64,000 bases of DNA from Odoribacter splanchnicus DSM 20712 (GCF_000190535.1 NC_015160.1:1054001-1118000); one strand, 5' to 3'. Positions 54,909-64,000 are shown, numbered from the stretch's first letter. Notes: a model not told the origin generated them from the sequence alone. A program made the numbers and translations.

Positions 54909-56126
54909 TTAAATTACCTGACGCAAGTCATCACGCGTATGCCCCAGGTCAGCCGATCCCGGAATTGTCGTCACCGTTCCGACCAATCCTCCCAGTTTAG
55001 AAACAGGATCGGCTCCGGTAACATAATGATGAAGAACGACATTTTCCATGCCACCTGCTACATCAGCAGCAGTAAGCAAAGCTCTGACAGAAGTTTCCGA
55101 TAAACCGGCGGAATTGAATCCCCACCCTTCAATATGATTCGAACGATTGGCTGCAACAGCGAATTGAGTCAACCCTCCTCCTAAAGAATGTCCCAGCACG
55201 AACAAATTCCCTTGCCCCATATGCTGAGCCACAAGAGCGACCATCCCCACAGCACAGGCATAGATCAGACTCGGACCGAAAATTTGCTCTGCATCGGTAA
55301 ATACCGTCCCCAGCTGCAAAAGACGTGTTCCAGCAAAGGCAACGATAGTTCTCTCACCACACAGCCCGAACCAGCCCTGAAACCCGAAAGGCAACTTAAA
55401 AAGTCCGGTGCTCCCGTCATAAAAAAGGTCGAACTTTACAGCGGGGAATCCCAGCCTGGCAGGCGTAGCCAAGGTTTCTCCCCGCAGATGTACATCCAAC
55501 CGGTCTCCATAAGCTTTATCGACATAAAGAAAATAATCGGACACCAGCTGTGGGACCGCCATGGTATTGTCCGTCCGCCAACCGGCTGTCTGAACAGCCA
55601 CTTTCCCCAGACGTAAAGAATCGAAAGCCTCTGCCAGCATAGAAGGGGTGATCAGATTCATAAAATACGATCTAAGCCGGGTCTTCCAATCATAATACCC
55701 ACCCAACACTTGATTTCCTGCCGTCATAAAATCGTATAAAACCCCGAATTTTCCTTCTCTGCAACATAAAAAGCCCAACGTACAAACGGCATTCCTTCCC
55801 AACTTTATTAAAAGACACAATTCAGAGAAAAGGTAATCTTGTCCATTTTCCTCTTTTGATGCAGAGGCCCACCTATCAGCAGCCTGTTGTACATGCAGAA
55901 CCAACTGTTTCAAAAAGTCCGGTTTCCCGATTTCATCCCGGACAAACCGAATATCCTCTTCTATATCCCGATCCGATACATTCCCTTTACTGAGCTGGAG
56001 TAAAGTGATATCCAGTACTTTTTTCACAAATTCGAGTACTTCTTCGCTTCGCACATTCGAATCAGCCTGCTCATATTCTTCCAACTTTTTTTCCAAAAGT
56101 TCTATATCAAATTCTTGATTTTCCAT
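54909..56126 (-). CDS. Class 3 lipase-like alpha/beta hydrolase, no signal peptide
   Basis: The 405 residues begin with about 200 mostly helical residues and end in an alpha/beta hydrolase domain. The nucleophile elbow is FVLGHSLGGG with Ser314; Asp373 (GADPVSK) and His396 (DLGHTRDD) complete the probable triad. FAGTRLLQLGTVFTDAEQI matches the oxyanion region of class 3 lipases. No signal or membrane segment is seen. A TATTTTTG promoter element is at 56179-56172. It leads an operon with the C25 protease and faces the gene at 56386. Confidence 0.78.
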   Translation of the reverse strand: MENQEFDIELLEKKLEEYEQADSNVRSEEVLEFVKKVLDITLLQLSKGNVSDRDIEEDIRFVRDEIGKPDFLKQLVLHVQQAADRWASASKEENGQDYLFSELCLLIKLGRNAVCTLGFLCCREGKFGVLYDFMTAGNQVLGGYYDWKTRLRSYFMNLITPSMLAEAFDSLRLGKVAVQTAGWRTDNTMAVPQLVSDYFLYVDKAYGDRLDVHLRGETLATPARLGFPAVKFDLFYDGSTGLFKLPFGFQGWFGLCGERTIVAFAGTRLLQLGTVFTDAEQIFGPSLIYACAVGMVALVAQHMGQGNLFVLGHSLGGGLTQFAVAANRSNHIEGWGFNSAGLSETSVRALLTAADVAGGMENVVLHHYVTGADPVSKLGGLVGTVTTIPGSADLGHTRDDLRQVI

Positions 56127-56171
56127 GATTTAAAATTTTTAATGAATAACACTGCTGTAAGCTTACGGTAC

Positions 56172-56179
56172 CAAAAATA
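56172..56179 (-). promoter_or_regulatory. Putative -7 element of the lipase/protease operon
   Basis: TATTTTTG on the minus strand matches TAnnTTTG, 46 bases before the lipase start. Confidence 0.5.
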
Positions 56180-56331
56180 ACAGCTCCTGTTTTTAAATCC
56201 TCTTTCCTTTCTTAAACTGTCAATTGGAGTTTATCAACCATCCGCTTTTCTTTTTAAATAACCTAACCAACGATCTACAAACAATGACCTACCTCTTAAA
56301 AAATTATTTACTCCTCCGTTTTAATCCCGAC

Positions 56332-56339
56332 TACTTTTG
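56332..56339 (+). promoter_or_regulatory. Putative -7 element of the glycine-zipper gene
   Basis: TACTTTTG matches TAnnTTTG. It rules out upstream start codons such as the TTG at 56224 and supports the ATG at 56386. Confidence 0.5.
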
Positions 56340-56385
56340 CCGGGTAAGCTTACAAAACAACAGTTTATTTTTAAATTTAAAAGCC

Positions 56386-57120
56386 ATGTCTAGTTTAAGA
56401 AATTCCATTAAAAAAGCCGATCCGGCACCTGAAAAGAAAGAAGAAATCATGCTGAACCTGAACCTGCTTTTCGAACTGGCAACCAGCAAATGTGATCACT
56501 TCAAGACGCAGATTGCAGACAATATCCGCACAGCCGGGACTATCGAAAACCCTACCATTCCGATTACCCATATCATTGCCGACACCTCGGAAATGAGGGC
56601 CTATTGTAAAGACGATTCCACCAAAATCGTCGGAGAAGCGACTAATGCAATAAAAAGCTTCGTCACCGGAGGTAGTGAAAACGTAATCTCCGGAGTCGGA
56701 GCACTGATCGGAGCCGGTATCAATATGCTGATGGGATCGGGTGAAGGAGTACAAGCCGAACATTCGGACTACTTCATCATGGTCGATGGTCTGGCACTGG
56801 TACGTATAGATGTCAAATCCTGGATCCGCAAGGTTACTGTAGTAGGTATCACTCAAAAAATAGAATCCGTATTGGCATTTACCGCCGTTAAATCCAGTGT
56901 CGATGTAGACAAAATTTCCTTCAACACATTCATGGAAGCCTATAAATACCAACTGCAACGCGACGCAGCACACGCACTGAACGAAAACGACCTGATGAAA
57001 GAAATCAAACGCGCCAAAGAAGTATACAACCTGCTAAAAACCGATTCTGCCGAATCTACGCTGGTCTTTGACACCTTGAAATTACCGGGTCAAAATATTC
57101 ACCCGGCTTTTATTCACTAA
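56386..57120 (+). CDS. Protein of unknown function with a glycine-zipper hydrophobic segment
   Basis: The 244-residue protein starts MSSLRNSIKKADPAPEKKEE. Not recognised as a named family. After a helical N-terminus, residues about 106-125 form a glycine-rich hydrophobic stretch (ENVISGVGALIGAGINMLMG) with GxxxG spacing, as in membrane-inserting or oligomerising helices. A beta-rich part (YFIMVDGLALVRIDVKSWIRKVTVVGITQ) and a helical tail follow. It has no signal peptide. It is divergent from the lipase and C25 genes, with 259 bases between the start codons, suggesting a shared control region. A pore-former, scaffold or inhibitor are all possible. Confidence 0.6.
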   Translation: MSSLRNSIKKADPAPEKKEEIMLNLNLLFELATSKCDHFKTQIADNIRTAGTIENPTIPITHIIADTSEMRAYCKDDSTKIVGEATNAIKSFVTGGSENVISGVGALIGAGINMLMGSGEGVQAEHSDYFIMVDGLALVRIDVKSWIRKVTVVGITQKIESVLAFTAVKSSVDVDKISFNTFMEAYKYQLQRDAAHALNENDLMKEIKRAKEVYNLLKTDSAESTLVFDTLKLPGQNIHPAFIH

Positions 57121-57125
57121 AAAAA

Positions 57126-57148
57126 TTCCCGGTCGTTCGGGCCGGGAA
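57126..57148. terminator. Bidirectional terminator
   Basis: TTCCCGG and CCGGGAA arms around a 9-base loop, with A-run on the left and T-run on the right; it serves the convergent genes on both sides. Confidence 0.7.
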
Positions 57149-57172
57149 ATCGTTTTTTATTTCATCTTCGAC

Positions 57173-58222
57173 TTATTTGTACATCATCTCGTAGTATTTC
57201 TGATAATCTCCACTCGTCACATTATCCAACCACTCCTGATTTTCCAAATACCATTTCACAGTCTTTTCAATACCTTCTTCAAATTGTAGCGAAGGTTCCC
57301 AGCCCAATTCATTTTTCAATTTTGTTGAATCGATAGCATAGCGCAGATCGTGCCCGGCCCGGTCTGTTACATAAGTGATCAAATGATCGGAAGCCCCTTC
57401 GGGACGCCCCAGCAAACGGTCCGTTACCTTGATCAGTACTTTGATCAGATCGATATTCTTCCATTCGTTAAAACCGCCGATATTATAGGTATCCCCGACT
57501 TTCCCTTTATGAAAAATCAAATCGATAGCCCGTGCATGATCTTCGACAAACAACCAATCCCGGACATTTTCTCCTTTTCCATACACCGGGAGCGGCTTAT
57601 TATGACGAATATTATTAATAAACAAAGGAATCAATTTTTCGGGAAACTGATAAGAACCGTAGTTATTCGAACAATTCGAGATCTTTACCGGCAAACCGTA
57701 AGTATCGTGATAAGCCCGGACAAAATGATCCGACGAAGCTTTAGAAGCCGAATAAGGAGAATGCGGATCGTACTTGGTCTTTTCGGTAAACAGTTCCTTA
57801 CCGGGTTGCAAAGCACCGTACACCTCGTCGGTCGAAACATGGTAAAACAACTTATCGTCAAAATGGCCCTCCCAGGCTAATTTAGCAGCCTGCAACATAC
57901 TCAACGTTCCCATCACATTGGTCTGAGCGAAAGAAAACGGATCTTTGATCGAACGATCTACATGACTTTCGGCAGCCAAATGAATAACGCCATCGACCTG
58001 ATACTTTTCAAAAATAGCCTGTATGGCCGGAAAATCACAAATATCGGCTTTCTCGAACACATAATTCGGTTTCTTTTCAATATCTTTCAGATTAGCCAGA
58101 TTCCCGGCATAAGTCAACTTATCCAGATTTATAATCCGATACTCCGGATATTTATTTACCATCAACCGTACTAAATGTGAACCGATAAAACCGGCACCTC
58201 CGGTAATTAAAATATTTTTCAT
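57173..58222 (-). CDS. rfbB: dTDP-glucose 4,6-dehydratase
   Basis: The enzyme turns dTDP-glucose into dTDP-4-keto-6-deoxyglucose, the second step to dTDP-rhamnose. It has the NAD-binding ITGGAGFIGSHLVRL, the active-site YSASKASSDHFVRAY and FYHVSTDEVYG. The start is MKNILITGG at 58222; the longer frame to 58255 overlaps the preceding rfbD. It is the last gene of the rfbACDB order. Confidence 0.96.
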   Translation of the reverse strand: MKNILITGGAGFIGSHLVRLMVNKYPEYRIINLDKLTYAGNLANLKDIEKKPNYVFEKADICDFPAIQAIFEKYQVDGVIHLAAESHVDRSIKDPFSFAQTNVMGTLSMLQAAKLAWEGHFDDKLFYHVSTDEVYGALQPGKELFTEKTKYDPHSPYSASKASSDHFVRAYHDTYGLPVKISNCSNNYGSYQFPEKLIPLFINNIRHNKPLPVYGKGENVRDWLFVEDHARAIDLIFHKGKVGDTYNIGGFNEWKNIDLIKVLIKVTDRLLGRPEGASDHLITYVTDRAGHDLRYAIDSTKLKNELGWEPSLQFEEGIEKTVKWYLENQEWLDNVTSGDYQKYYEMMYK

Positions 58223-58226
58223 AACT

Positions 58227-59108
58227 TTATATTTTTTCCTTTCTCTGTTCCCCACTTATTTCCCCCATCATCCTCCTCAGCGCCTCTTGCCACTCCGGCA
58301 CTTCGACTCCAAAGGTATGCTTTATTTTAGTTTTATCCAATACCGAATAAGCAGGCCGATGTGTTTTAGTCGGATATTCGGCTGTAGTCACCGGATTTAC
58401 CCGGCAGTTCAAACCGCTCAGCCGTACGATTTCAACTGCGAAATCATACCACGAACAGACTCCGGCATTACTGTAATGATAAATCCCTTCATGTTCTACC
58501 CGATCATCGTTAGCCATAATTTTGACAATCGCTTTGGCCAGATCTTCTGCATAAGTAGGAGTACCGATCTGATCGTTTACCACATTGATCTCCGGCCGCT
58601 CTTCTGCCAGGCGCAAAATGGTTTTCACAAAATTATGACCGAAGGCGGAGTAAAGCCAGGCGGTACGAATAATAATATAAAAACAACCGGAACGGATGAT
58701 CGCCTCTTCTCCGGCCAATTTGGTCTTACCGTACACACTGACCGGACAAGTCTTTATTTTCTCTGTATAAGGTGTCGTTGCGGTACCGTCGAATACATAA
58801 TCCGTAGAGATATGAATCAGCAGACAATCTCCCTTTTGTGCCGCCTTTGCCAAATTTGCTACGGCTTGGGTATTAATTTCAGCAGCTGGCCCGGGTTCGT
58901 CTTCAGCCCGGTCTACAGCCGTATAAGCCGCACAGTTGATAATCGTATCCACTTCATGTACCTGGATAAACTTTTCGATCGCCGTATAATCGGTAATATC
59001 CAATTCGGCAACATCTGTAAAAAACACTTCATCCAAAGGGGAAAAACCGATCTTTCTCAACTCCGAACCCAATTGTCCGTTAGCCCCTGTAATCAATATA
59101 TTCGCCAT
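58227..59108 (-). CDS. rfbD: dTDP-4-dehydrorhamnose reductase
   Basis: The 293-residue short-chain reductase makes dTDP-rhamnose from its 4-keto form with NAD(P)H. Key elements are ITGANGQLGSELRKI, ISTDYVFDGT and the YxxxK motif in SVYGKTKLAGE. Four bases separate its stop from rfbB. Confidence 0.95.
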   Translation of the reverse strand: MANILITGANGQLGSELRKIGFSPLDEVFFTDVAELDITDYTAIEKFIQVHEVDTIINCAAYTAVDRAEDEPGPAAEINTQAVANLAKAAQKGDCLLIHISTDYVFDGTATTPYTEKIKTCPVSVYGKTKLAGEEAIIRSGCFYIIIRTAWLYSAFGHNFVKTILRLAEERPEINVVNDQIGTPTYAEDLAKAIVKIMANDDRVEHEGIYHYSNAGVCSWYDFAVEIVRLSGLNCRVNPVTTAEYPTKTHRPAYSVLDKTKIKHTFGVEVPEWQEALRRMMGEISGEQRKEKI

Positions 59109-59234
59109 AAATTATAAATTAAATGTACATTTCCCAGTACCAGCGGCTACAACAGAGACTCACACTCCCGCAACCACTGAAACCTTTACAACTATTAAAA
59201 GTCCCTCAATTTCTCCATTCTCCGTTCCCCTAAC

Positions 59235-59786
59235 CTACCCCTCAAAAACAAACGCCTCACTCAATCCCTTATGTTTTCTGTCCTTTGCCGAGAGAATCAT
59301 TTCTGCTTCAGGAATTTTCCAATCGATCCCCAGCGCCGGATCATCGAACTGAATCCCACTCTCATACTGCGGAGCATAATAATTGTCACATTTATATTGA
59401 AAAACCGCCTGTGGACTCAACACAGCGAACCCATGTGCAAATCCTTTAGGAATAAAAAACTGTCGTTTATTTTCACCAGACAAGACTACGGCCACATGTT
59501 TTCCAAAAGTAGCCGAATTTTTCCGTAGATCCACGACAACATCCAGTACTTCACCTTCCACCACACGGACTAATTTCGCCTGAGTGTAAGGAGGCAACTG
59601 GTAGTGTAAACCTCTTACCACCCCATACGACGATTTAGACTCATTATCCTGGACGAATGTAACCTCAGCCACTTGCTCATTAAATTCACGCTGGGAAAAA
59701 CTCTCGAAAAAATAGCCACGCTCGTCACCGAAAACCCGGGGTTCCAGGATAACGACATCCGATATACTTGTTTTAATCACCTTCAT
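59235..59786 (-). CDS. rfbC: dTDP-4-dehydrorhamnose 3,5-epimerase
   Basis: The 183-residue cupin enzyme has the family motifs FGDERGYFFESF, QDNESKSSYGVVRGLHYQ with the catalytic His, VVVDLRKNSATFGK and FIPKGFAHGFAVLS. The start is MKVIKTSISD at 59786 rather than the frame start at 59816, which overlaps rfbA's end region. It lies 126 bases before rfbD and 30 after rfbA. Confidence 0.95.
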   Translation of the reverse strand: MKVIKTSISDVVILEPRVFGDERGYFFESFSQREFNEQVAEVTFVQDNESKSSYGVVRGLHYQLPPYTQAKLVRVVEGEVLDVVVDLRKNSATFGKHVAVVLSGENKRQFFIPKGFAHGFAVLSPQAVFQYKCDNYYAPQYESGIQFDDPALGIDWKIPEAEMILSAKDRKHKGLSEAFVFEG

Positions 59787-59816
59787 AGCCACTATTTTAA
59801 TTCTTGCTAACAGCAT

Positions 59817-60689
59817 TTATCGAAGTAACTTCAATAAATATTGCCCATACTGATTTTTTGCCATCGGAACAGCCAAATCCCTCAATTTTCGGGCATCGAT
59901 CCATCCTTTTTTATAGGCAATTTCTTCGGGACAAGCAATTTTCAAGCCCTGTCTTTTCTCGATCACTTCTACAAAGGTCGAAGCTTCGGATAAAGAATCG
60001 TGAGTACCGGTATCCAGCCACGCAAAACCTCGTCCCAACAACTGTACTTTCAATTCTTCGTCTCGCAAAAAGGTCTGATTGACGGTCGTAATTTCCAGTT
60101 CCCCTCTGGCCGAAGGTTTTATTCCGGAAGCCACCCCGACTACTTTATTCGGATAAAAATACAATCCGACTACGGCATAATTCGATTTCGGCTGCACAGG
60201 CTTTTCCTCTATACTCAATACATTTCCCTTCTCATCGAATTCCGCCACCCCATATCGTTGCGGATCATTGACGTAATAACCGAAAACCGTGGCTTTCTTC
60301 TCCTCCTCGGCATTTCTCACCGCTTCCTGCAACATATGTGAAAAGCTCTGTCCATAAAAAATATTATCTCCCAAAACCAGACAAACCGAATCACTGCCGA
60401 TAAATTCGCGGCCGATAATAAAAGCCTGAGCCAACCCATCCGGACTCGGTTGTTCCGCATAAGTAAACTTCACTCCATAATCCTCTCCTTCTCCCAAAAG
60501 ACGACGAAAACCGGGCAAGTCCTGAGGAGTTGAAATCACCAATATCTCTCTTATCCCGGCCAGCATCAAAACAGACAACGGATAATAAATCATGGGCTTA
60601 TCATAAATGGGCAACAACTGTTTAGAAACCCCCTTGGTAATAGGATACAAACGTGTTCCGGACCCTCCGGCTAATATTATACCTTTCAT
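59817..60689 (-). CDS. rfbA: Glucose-1-phosphate thymidylyltransferase
   Basis: The 290-residue nucleotidyltransferase starts [20 protein letters not shown], with [18 protein letters not shown] and the Asp-bearing VLGDNIFYG typical of RmlA. It makes dTDP-glucose from glucose-1-phosphate and dTTP and is the first step of dTDP-rhamnose synthesis. Confidence 0.96.
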   Translation of the reverse strand: MKGIILAGGSGTRLYPITKGVSKQLLPIYDKPMIYYPLSVLMLAGIREILVISTPQDLPGFRRLLGEGEDYGVKFTYAEQPSPDGLAQAFIIGREFIGSDSVCLVLGDNIFYGQSFSHMLQEAVRNAEEEKKATVFGYYVNDPQRYGVAEFDEKGNVLSIEEKPVQPKSNYAVVGLYFYPNKVVGVASGIKPSARGELEITTVNQTFLRDEELKVQLLGRGFAWLDTGTHDSLSEASTFVEVIEKRQGLKIACPEEIAYKKGWIDARKLRDLAVPMAKNQYGQYLLKLLR

Positions 60690-60721
60690 GATCTCGTTTT
60701 TTATAAATAAAAACTAAAAAA

Positions 60722-60739
60722 CCCGGAATCATCTCCGGG
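60722..60739 (-). terminator. Terminator of the WecA-like gene
   Basis: CCCGGA and TCCGGG arms with a 6-base loop and on the minus strand TTTTTTAGTTTTTATTT, so a U-run follows. It may only partly separate rfbA from the gene upstream. Confidence 0.65.
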
Positions 60740-60763
60740 CGAATACCGATTCTCTGCAATCGT

Positions 60764-61849
60764 TTATTTCGCAGCTTTCTGAGCTAACTTTCTCTTTGCC
60801 AACCGGTCGACAATATAGAACATAACAGCGAACAGAACGATATCTCCGCCGACCAATATTTCATTTCTCCAGTCTCTTCCGATATATGCGAATGCCATAA
60901 ATAACAGGTTCAAACCTAAAATAGTAAAGGTAGCTTTTTTATGCACACCGTTATATATGGTCAATAATTTATGATGCAAATGCCGTTTATCGGGCGCAAA
61001 AGGAGATTTTCCTCTCATCCAGCGGGAAGCGAACAACCGCAACGTATCTATCACCGGAATAGCCAATACGCTGAACACCACTCCGGGCGCTGCTTCTACC
61101 GCACAAATACCTTTCAGATTGATATCCGTTTCACAAAATCTAATCGCCATCACTCCAAGCAAAGATCCAACCATCAAAGCACCGGAATCCCCCATAAACA
61201 TCTTGGAACGCTTTCCGAACAAATTAATCAAAAAGAAAGGGATAAGGGCAGCAGTCAACACCCCGCACATCAAAGCATACTCGATATGTCCACAATAATA
61301 AAACCAAATACCGAAAAAAATACAATCGATCATGGCCATTCCCGAACACAAACCATCGATTCCATCGATCAGATTGATCGCATTGATTAATCCGACCAAA
61401 CCCACAAAAGTCAATGGAATACCCACCCACGGGCTGATCTCGTAGAAGCTGAGAAAACCATGCAGATTAGTCAGATAAAACCCTCCTCCCACAATCAGTA
61501 CCAAAACCCCCAACATCTCTCCTTTAACTTTTTTACGAGGAGATATCTCCAGCAAATCGTCATAAATACCCACCAGAAAAATTAAAATAGCCCCCAATAA
61601 AACATACTGAAATTCCGGCCGGCTATCAAATCTGACAAACAGTAAAAATGAACACAAAAAAGCTAAAAAAACAACAATTCCCCCAATATTCGGAACACAC
61701 CCGGTATGTGAAGAACGTTTATTCGGTTTATCCACAAAATTCTTCAGTATGGCCATCTTGAACACCGGCACACGAATATTCCAGCCGATCAACAAAGCCA
61801 ATACCATCGATAGCACCAATCTCCAATTATCTGACAATAAACTTAGCAT
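60764..61849 (-). CDS. WecA/MraY-family undecaprenyl-phosphate sugar-phosphate transferase
   Basis: The 361-residue polytopic protein carries the family's aspartate and histidine motifs: GIYDDLLEISPRKK, INLIDGIDGLCSG, MFMGDSGALMVGSL and DKRHLHHKLL. The histidine motif fits the WecA/WbpL group, which starts O-antigen or capsule units on lipid carrier, rather than MraY. A TATCTTTG promoter element is at 61900-61893. It may initiate the polysaccharide that uses the dTDP-rhamnose from the following genes. Confidence 0.9.
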   Translation of the reverse strand: MLSLLSDNWRLVLSMVLALLIGWNIRVPVFKMAILKNFVDKPNKRSSHTGCVPNIGGIVVFLAFLCSFLLFVRFDSRPEFQYVLLGAILIFLVGIYDDLLEISPRKKVKGEMLGVLVLIVGGGFYLTNLHGFLSFYEISPWVGIPLTFVGLVGLINAINLIDGIDGLCSGMAMIDCIFFGIWFYYCGHIEYALMCGVLTAALIPFFLINLFGKRSKMFMGDSGALMVGSLLGVMAIRFCETDINLKGICAVEAAPGVVFSVLAIPVIDTLRLFASRWMRGKSPFAPDKRHLHHKLLTIYNGVHKKATFTILGLNLLFMAFAYIGRDWRNEILVGGDIVLFAVMFYIVDRLAKRKLAQKAAK

Positions 61850-61892
61850 CTCTCTATTTTACAACTAATATACAATATCCAATCAATCTTTG

Positions 61893-61900
61893 CAAAGATA
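61893..61900 (-). promoter_or_regulatory. Putative -7 element of the WecA-like gene
   Basis: TATCTTTG on the minus strand matches TAnnTTTG, 43 bases before the ATG at 61849. Confidence 0.55.
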
Positions 61901-62068
61901 CATACTTTTATAAAACTACCGCGTTTTTATTCTTTAAAAAAGTCATAAATCTGCCCCTCACCCAACAACTCACTGAATAGCAATATAAAATGCAAATGTT
62001 AATTTTCACAAATTCTATATTTATGTATGATTTGATTTAAAAATCCAGCAAATAATCTATAAAAAAAA

Positions 62069-62098
62069 TGGAGTTTCATCCCAAGTCATGAAACTCCA
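62069..62098 (-). terminator. Terminator of the FlaA1/CapD-like gene
   Basis: Perfect 11-base arms TGGAGTTTCAT and ATGAAACTCCA with an 8-base loop and a run of eight T on the minus strand. Confidence 0.85.
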
Positions 62099-62122
62099 CT
62101 CAATTTAGCTCTTAAATAAATG

Positions 62123-63331
62123 TTACATCTTCTGATCCAGGTTTTTCCCTTTCTCCATATGTTCAAAATTGGGGATAAATGCTTTCATTGTTCTGACAAT
62201 ATCTTCTTTTTCTGTTTTCTGGTCATTCAATACCGCCTGCAATCTTTCCAGGAAAGTATCCAGTTCTTCCATCCGGCGGGCCTCCAGGTCCTCAATCACC
62301 CCCAGCGATCCGAAGCGTTCCGGATTAATTTTTTCCCCCTTCACGTAAAATTCCTCAAACCCTTTTTCTCCTGTCGTATCCGAGGTGAAATAATACACCG
62401 GATATACTTTACTATCCACCGGCATCTCCGCGGCAAACCGCCGGGCTTCCTCCTCCGAAGCACACTGCTTCACCTCATATCCCAGACTATGCAGGAACCG
62501 GTCGGCGATAGAGGAGAAGGTCATCATCTGCTCTGCTCCCAGTTTCGGGAAAAAGATCTCCCGGTTCTGCCCCAGGATGCAGGCCAGCATACAGATCTGT
62601 CCACTCTCGTCAGGAGAAACGAAATAGCGTTTCACATCGTTCGGCGAACTCAGCGGCTGACGCTTCATCAGCCGGCCGATAAATCCGGCCAGCAGACTTC
62701 CGTTCGAAAAAGCCACATTGGCAAAACGGGCCGTCGATATTTTGAACCGCGAAGAATAGGCCATGATCATTTCCTCCATGATCTTCTTGCTGGCTCCCAT
62801 GATATTTACAGGATTGGCCGCCTTATCCGTCGACACGCAGAAGAAATGACGCGGCGGGTATTCACTCAGCAGGTCCAGCAGCTTCCGCGCTTTCAGCACA
62901 TTATTCTCCAGCAATGCCTGCACCGAATATTTATCCTTTTCGCTCCGTACATGCTTGTGGGCTGAAAAATTGGCCACAATATCGAATCCCTGCTCTGCCC
63001 GGAAAATCTTTTCAAAGACCGGATCGGCAAAACTGAGCGGATAAGTCCGGTATTCTTCCGGCACATACATCCCGTACGTCGAGCGCAGATCCCTCGTCAG
63101 TTCCGCCAGCCCGTTCTCACTGATGTCCACAACCACCAGCTTTGAAGGACGGAAAGGCAGCACCGCCCGGATATACGACGAACCGATCGTCCCGGCACCG
63201 CCGATCACCAAAACACGTTTACCTTCTATTTCCGCGCGAAGCTTATCCCGGTTCGCCTCAATGTCCGCTGCGAACATGCTCTTTTGCCGGCCCGTTATGT
63301 GGTCGGCTATAAATTGACTGACATTCAACAT
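62123..63331 (-). CDS. FlaA1/CapD-like UDP-sugar dehydratase or epimerase
   Basis: The 402-residue protein has an N-terminal Rossmann motif (VLVIGGAGTIGSSYIRAVL), the ANFSAHKHV element and the family motif STDKAANPVNIMGASKKIMEEMI, where Met replaces the usual Tyr of the YxxxK pair as in FlaA1/CapD enzymes that act on UDP-GlcNAc. No membrane domain is present, so it is the short soluble form. It lies 39 bases after the sugar transferase stop and is followed by a strong terminator. Confidence 0.85.
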   Translation of the reverse strand: MLNVSQFIADHITGRQKSMFAADIEANRDKLRAEIEGKRVLVIGGAGTIGSSYIRAVLPFRPSKLVVVDISENGLAELTRDLRSTYGMYVPEEYRTYPLSFADPVFEKIFRAEQGFDIVANFSAHKHVRSEKDKYSVQALLENNVLKARKLLDLLSEYPPRHFFCVSTDKAANPVNIMGASKKIMEEMIMAYSSRFKISTARFANVAFSNGSLLAGFIGRLMKRQPLSSPNDVKRYFVSPDESGQICMLACILGQNREIFFPKLGAEQMMTFSSIADRFLHSLGYEVKQCASEEEARRFAAEMPVDSKVYPVYYFTSDTTGEKGFEEFYVKGEKINPERFGSLGVIEDLEARRMEELDTFLERLQAVLNDQKTEKEDIVRTMKAFIPNFEHMEKGKNLDQKM

Positions 63332-63370
63332 CTGCTTAATTTTAATTTGATTTCAAATTCAGGTAAGAAA

Positions 63371-64000
63371 TTATTTCAAATACTCCGGCCGCTCCGGCAG
63401 TCCTTTCAGCCAACGGAAAGGCAGCTCACTTTCCGGCTTCACGATCACCCAGGCCGTCAGGAAGATCAGTTTAATATCCAGCCATAACGAAGCATGTTGT
63501 TGGTACCAGATTTCCAGTTCACCTTTGTACGGAGCGATTTTCTCCGTATAAAACACGACAGGATCGATCCCCGGTTGCGACAACAACCGCTCCTCATCCC
63601 GGAAAACAATAGAGCCGAGCCCCGTGATTCCCGGCCGCACATTATAAATCACCCGTTGTACATGTTCCGGAAAACGTTCGAAATCCACCTTCATCTGCGG
63701 ACGCGGCCCTACAATACTCATCGTTCCACTGAGTACATTCAATATCTGCGGCAATTCATTGATCTTCGTCTTCCGCAAAAAACGGCCGAAAGGCAATACA
63801 CGCGGATCATTCCGGGTGGTCAGGCTGCCTGTCCCCATATTGGGGGAGTTCTTCAGCATGGTGGCGAACTTAAAAATAGAAAACATCCGGTTCCTGTACC
63901 CAACCCTTTTTTGCAGATACCATACCTTATGTTCCCCCGTACACCACAGAATCAGCATACAGGGCAACAACAGCCACGACACGCACACCAAGGCAATAAG
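63371..64000 (-). CDS. Bacterial sugar transferase (PglC/WbaP type), N-terminus outside window
   Basis: About 209 residues are visible. After a membrane segment (LVCVSWLLLPCMLILWCTG) come the family motifs YLQKRVGYRNRMFSIFKFATM, GRFLRKTKINELPQILNVL, MSIVGPRPQM and the final helix. These enzymes transfer a sugar phosphate to undecaprenyl phosphate. The frame runs off the window without an ATG; the first residues are missing. Confidence 0.88.
   Translation of the reverse strand, partial: LIALVCVSWLLLPCMLILWCTGEHKVWYLQKRVGYRNRMFSIFKFATMLKNSPNMGTGSLTTRNDPRVLPFGRFLRKTKINELPQILNVLSGTMSIVGPRPQMKVDFERFPEHVQRVIYNVRPGITGLGSIVFRDEERLLSQPGIDPVVFYTEKIAPYKGELEIWYQQHASLWLDIKLIFLTAWVIVKPESELPFRWLKGLPERPEYLK

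Noticed and set aside
56224..56385. Upstream TTG start adding 54 residues to the glycine-zipper protein
   Set aside because: A consensus -7 element at 56332-56339 lies inside this stretch, so it is probably untranscribed or leader.
62120..62965. 281-residue plus-strand ORF
   Set aside because: Antisense shadow of the FlaA1/CapD-like gene.

Overview
The window comes from a Bacteroidales chromosome. The evidence is the many TAnnTTTG-type -7 elements upstream of genes, a FecR/SusC pair, a GLPGLI protein, Bacteroidetes-type lipoproteins and an ABC-F protein with a degenerate second ATPase site. Gene content would fit an Odoribacter-like gut species, but the genus cannot be proven from sequence alone. 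No rRNA, tRNA or CRISPR array was recognised.

Layout. 1-2833: partial YitT-family protein, TetR regulator, ketoacyl-ACP synthase III-like enzyme. 2928-3560: a composite of two inverted, structured repeats, with a second composite at 43328-43835. 3599-5239: a 5'-truncated gene. About 5240-19280: an AT-rich inserted island carrying a membrane-anchored TPR/HTH regulator, a DUF3244 gene with a nonsense codon, a TonB-type receptor, a GG-leader RiPP precursor, a GLPGLI protein, a radical SAM maturase, a pseudo-radical-SAM partner, a lipoprotein propeller, an IS4-family element, a C39-peptidase ABC exporter and a very short HlyD-like protein. It ends in a broken DUF4120-like remnant of the kind seen on conjugative transposons. 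Both island edges cut native genes: the 3599-5239 gene on the left and a SusC gene on the right.

19280-29156 (minus strand): truncated SusC, FecR, a 1134-residue TPR/leucine-rich protein ending in two sigma-70-like modules, a membrane TIR protein, an ECF sigma factor and an NfeD protease. The last four are tightly packed and probably one operon. 29340-45219: housekeeping and metabolic genes (beta-mannosidase, EI24/CysZ-like protein, PurB, MsbA-like exporter, QueF, S41 protease, YfcE-like phosphoesterase, endonuclease IV, HtpG, YeiH). Arrays of an 8-bp unit in opposite orientations bracket the exporter and a small four-helix-bundle gene.

45409-57120: an aconitase-like fusion, a predicted lipoprotein peptide deformylase, a lipoprotein of unknown function, ABC-F, a LytTR regulator disrupted near its start by an IS1595-family element, and a module of a C25 protease and lipase (both without signal peptides) facing a glycine-zipper protein. 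57173-64000: a surface-polysaccharide locus (rfbB, rfbD, rfbC, rfbA, a WecA-like transferase, a FlaA1/CapD-like dehydratase and the start-less end of a sugar transferase).

The strongest candidates for new biology are the covarying structured repeats, the sigma-like modules fused to an exported TPR protein beside TIR and ECF genes, the octamer arrays around the four-helix-bundle gene, the signal-less protease/lipase module, and the RiPP island with two mutually exclusive hairpins after its precursor.
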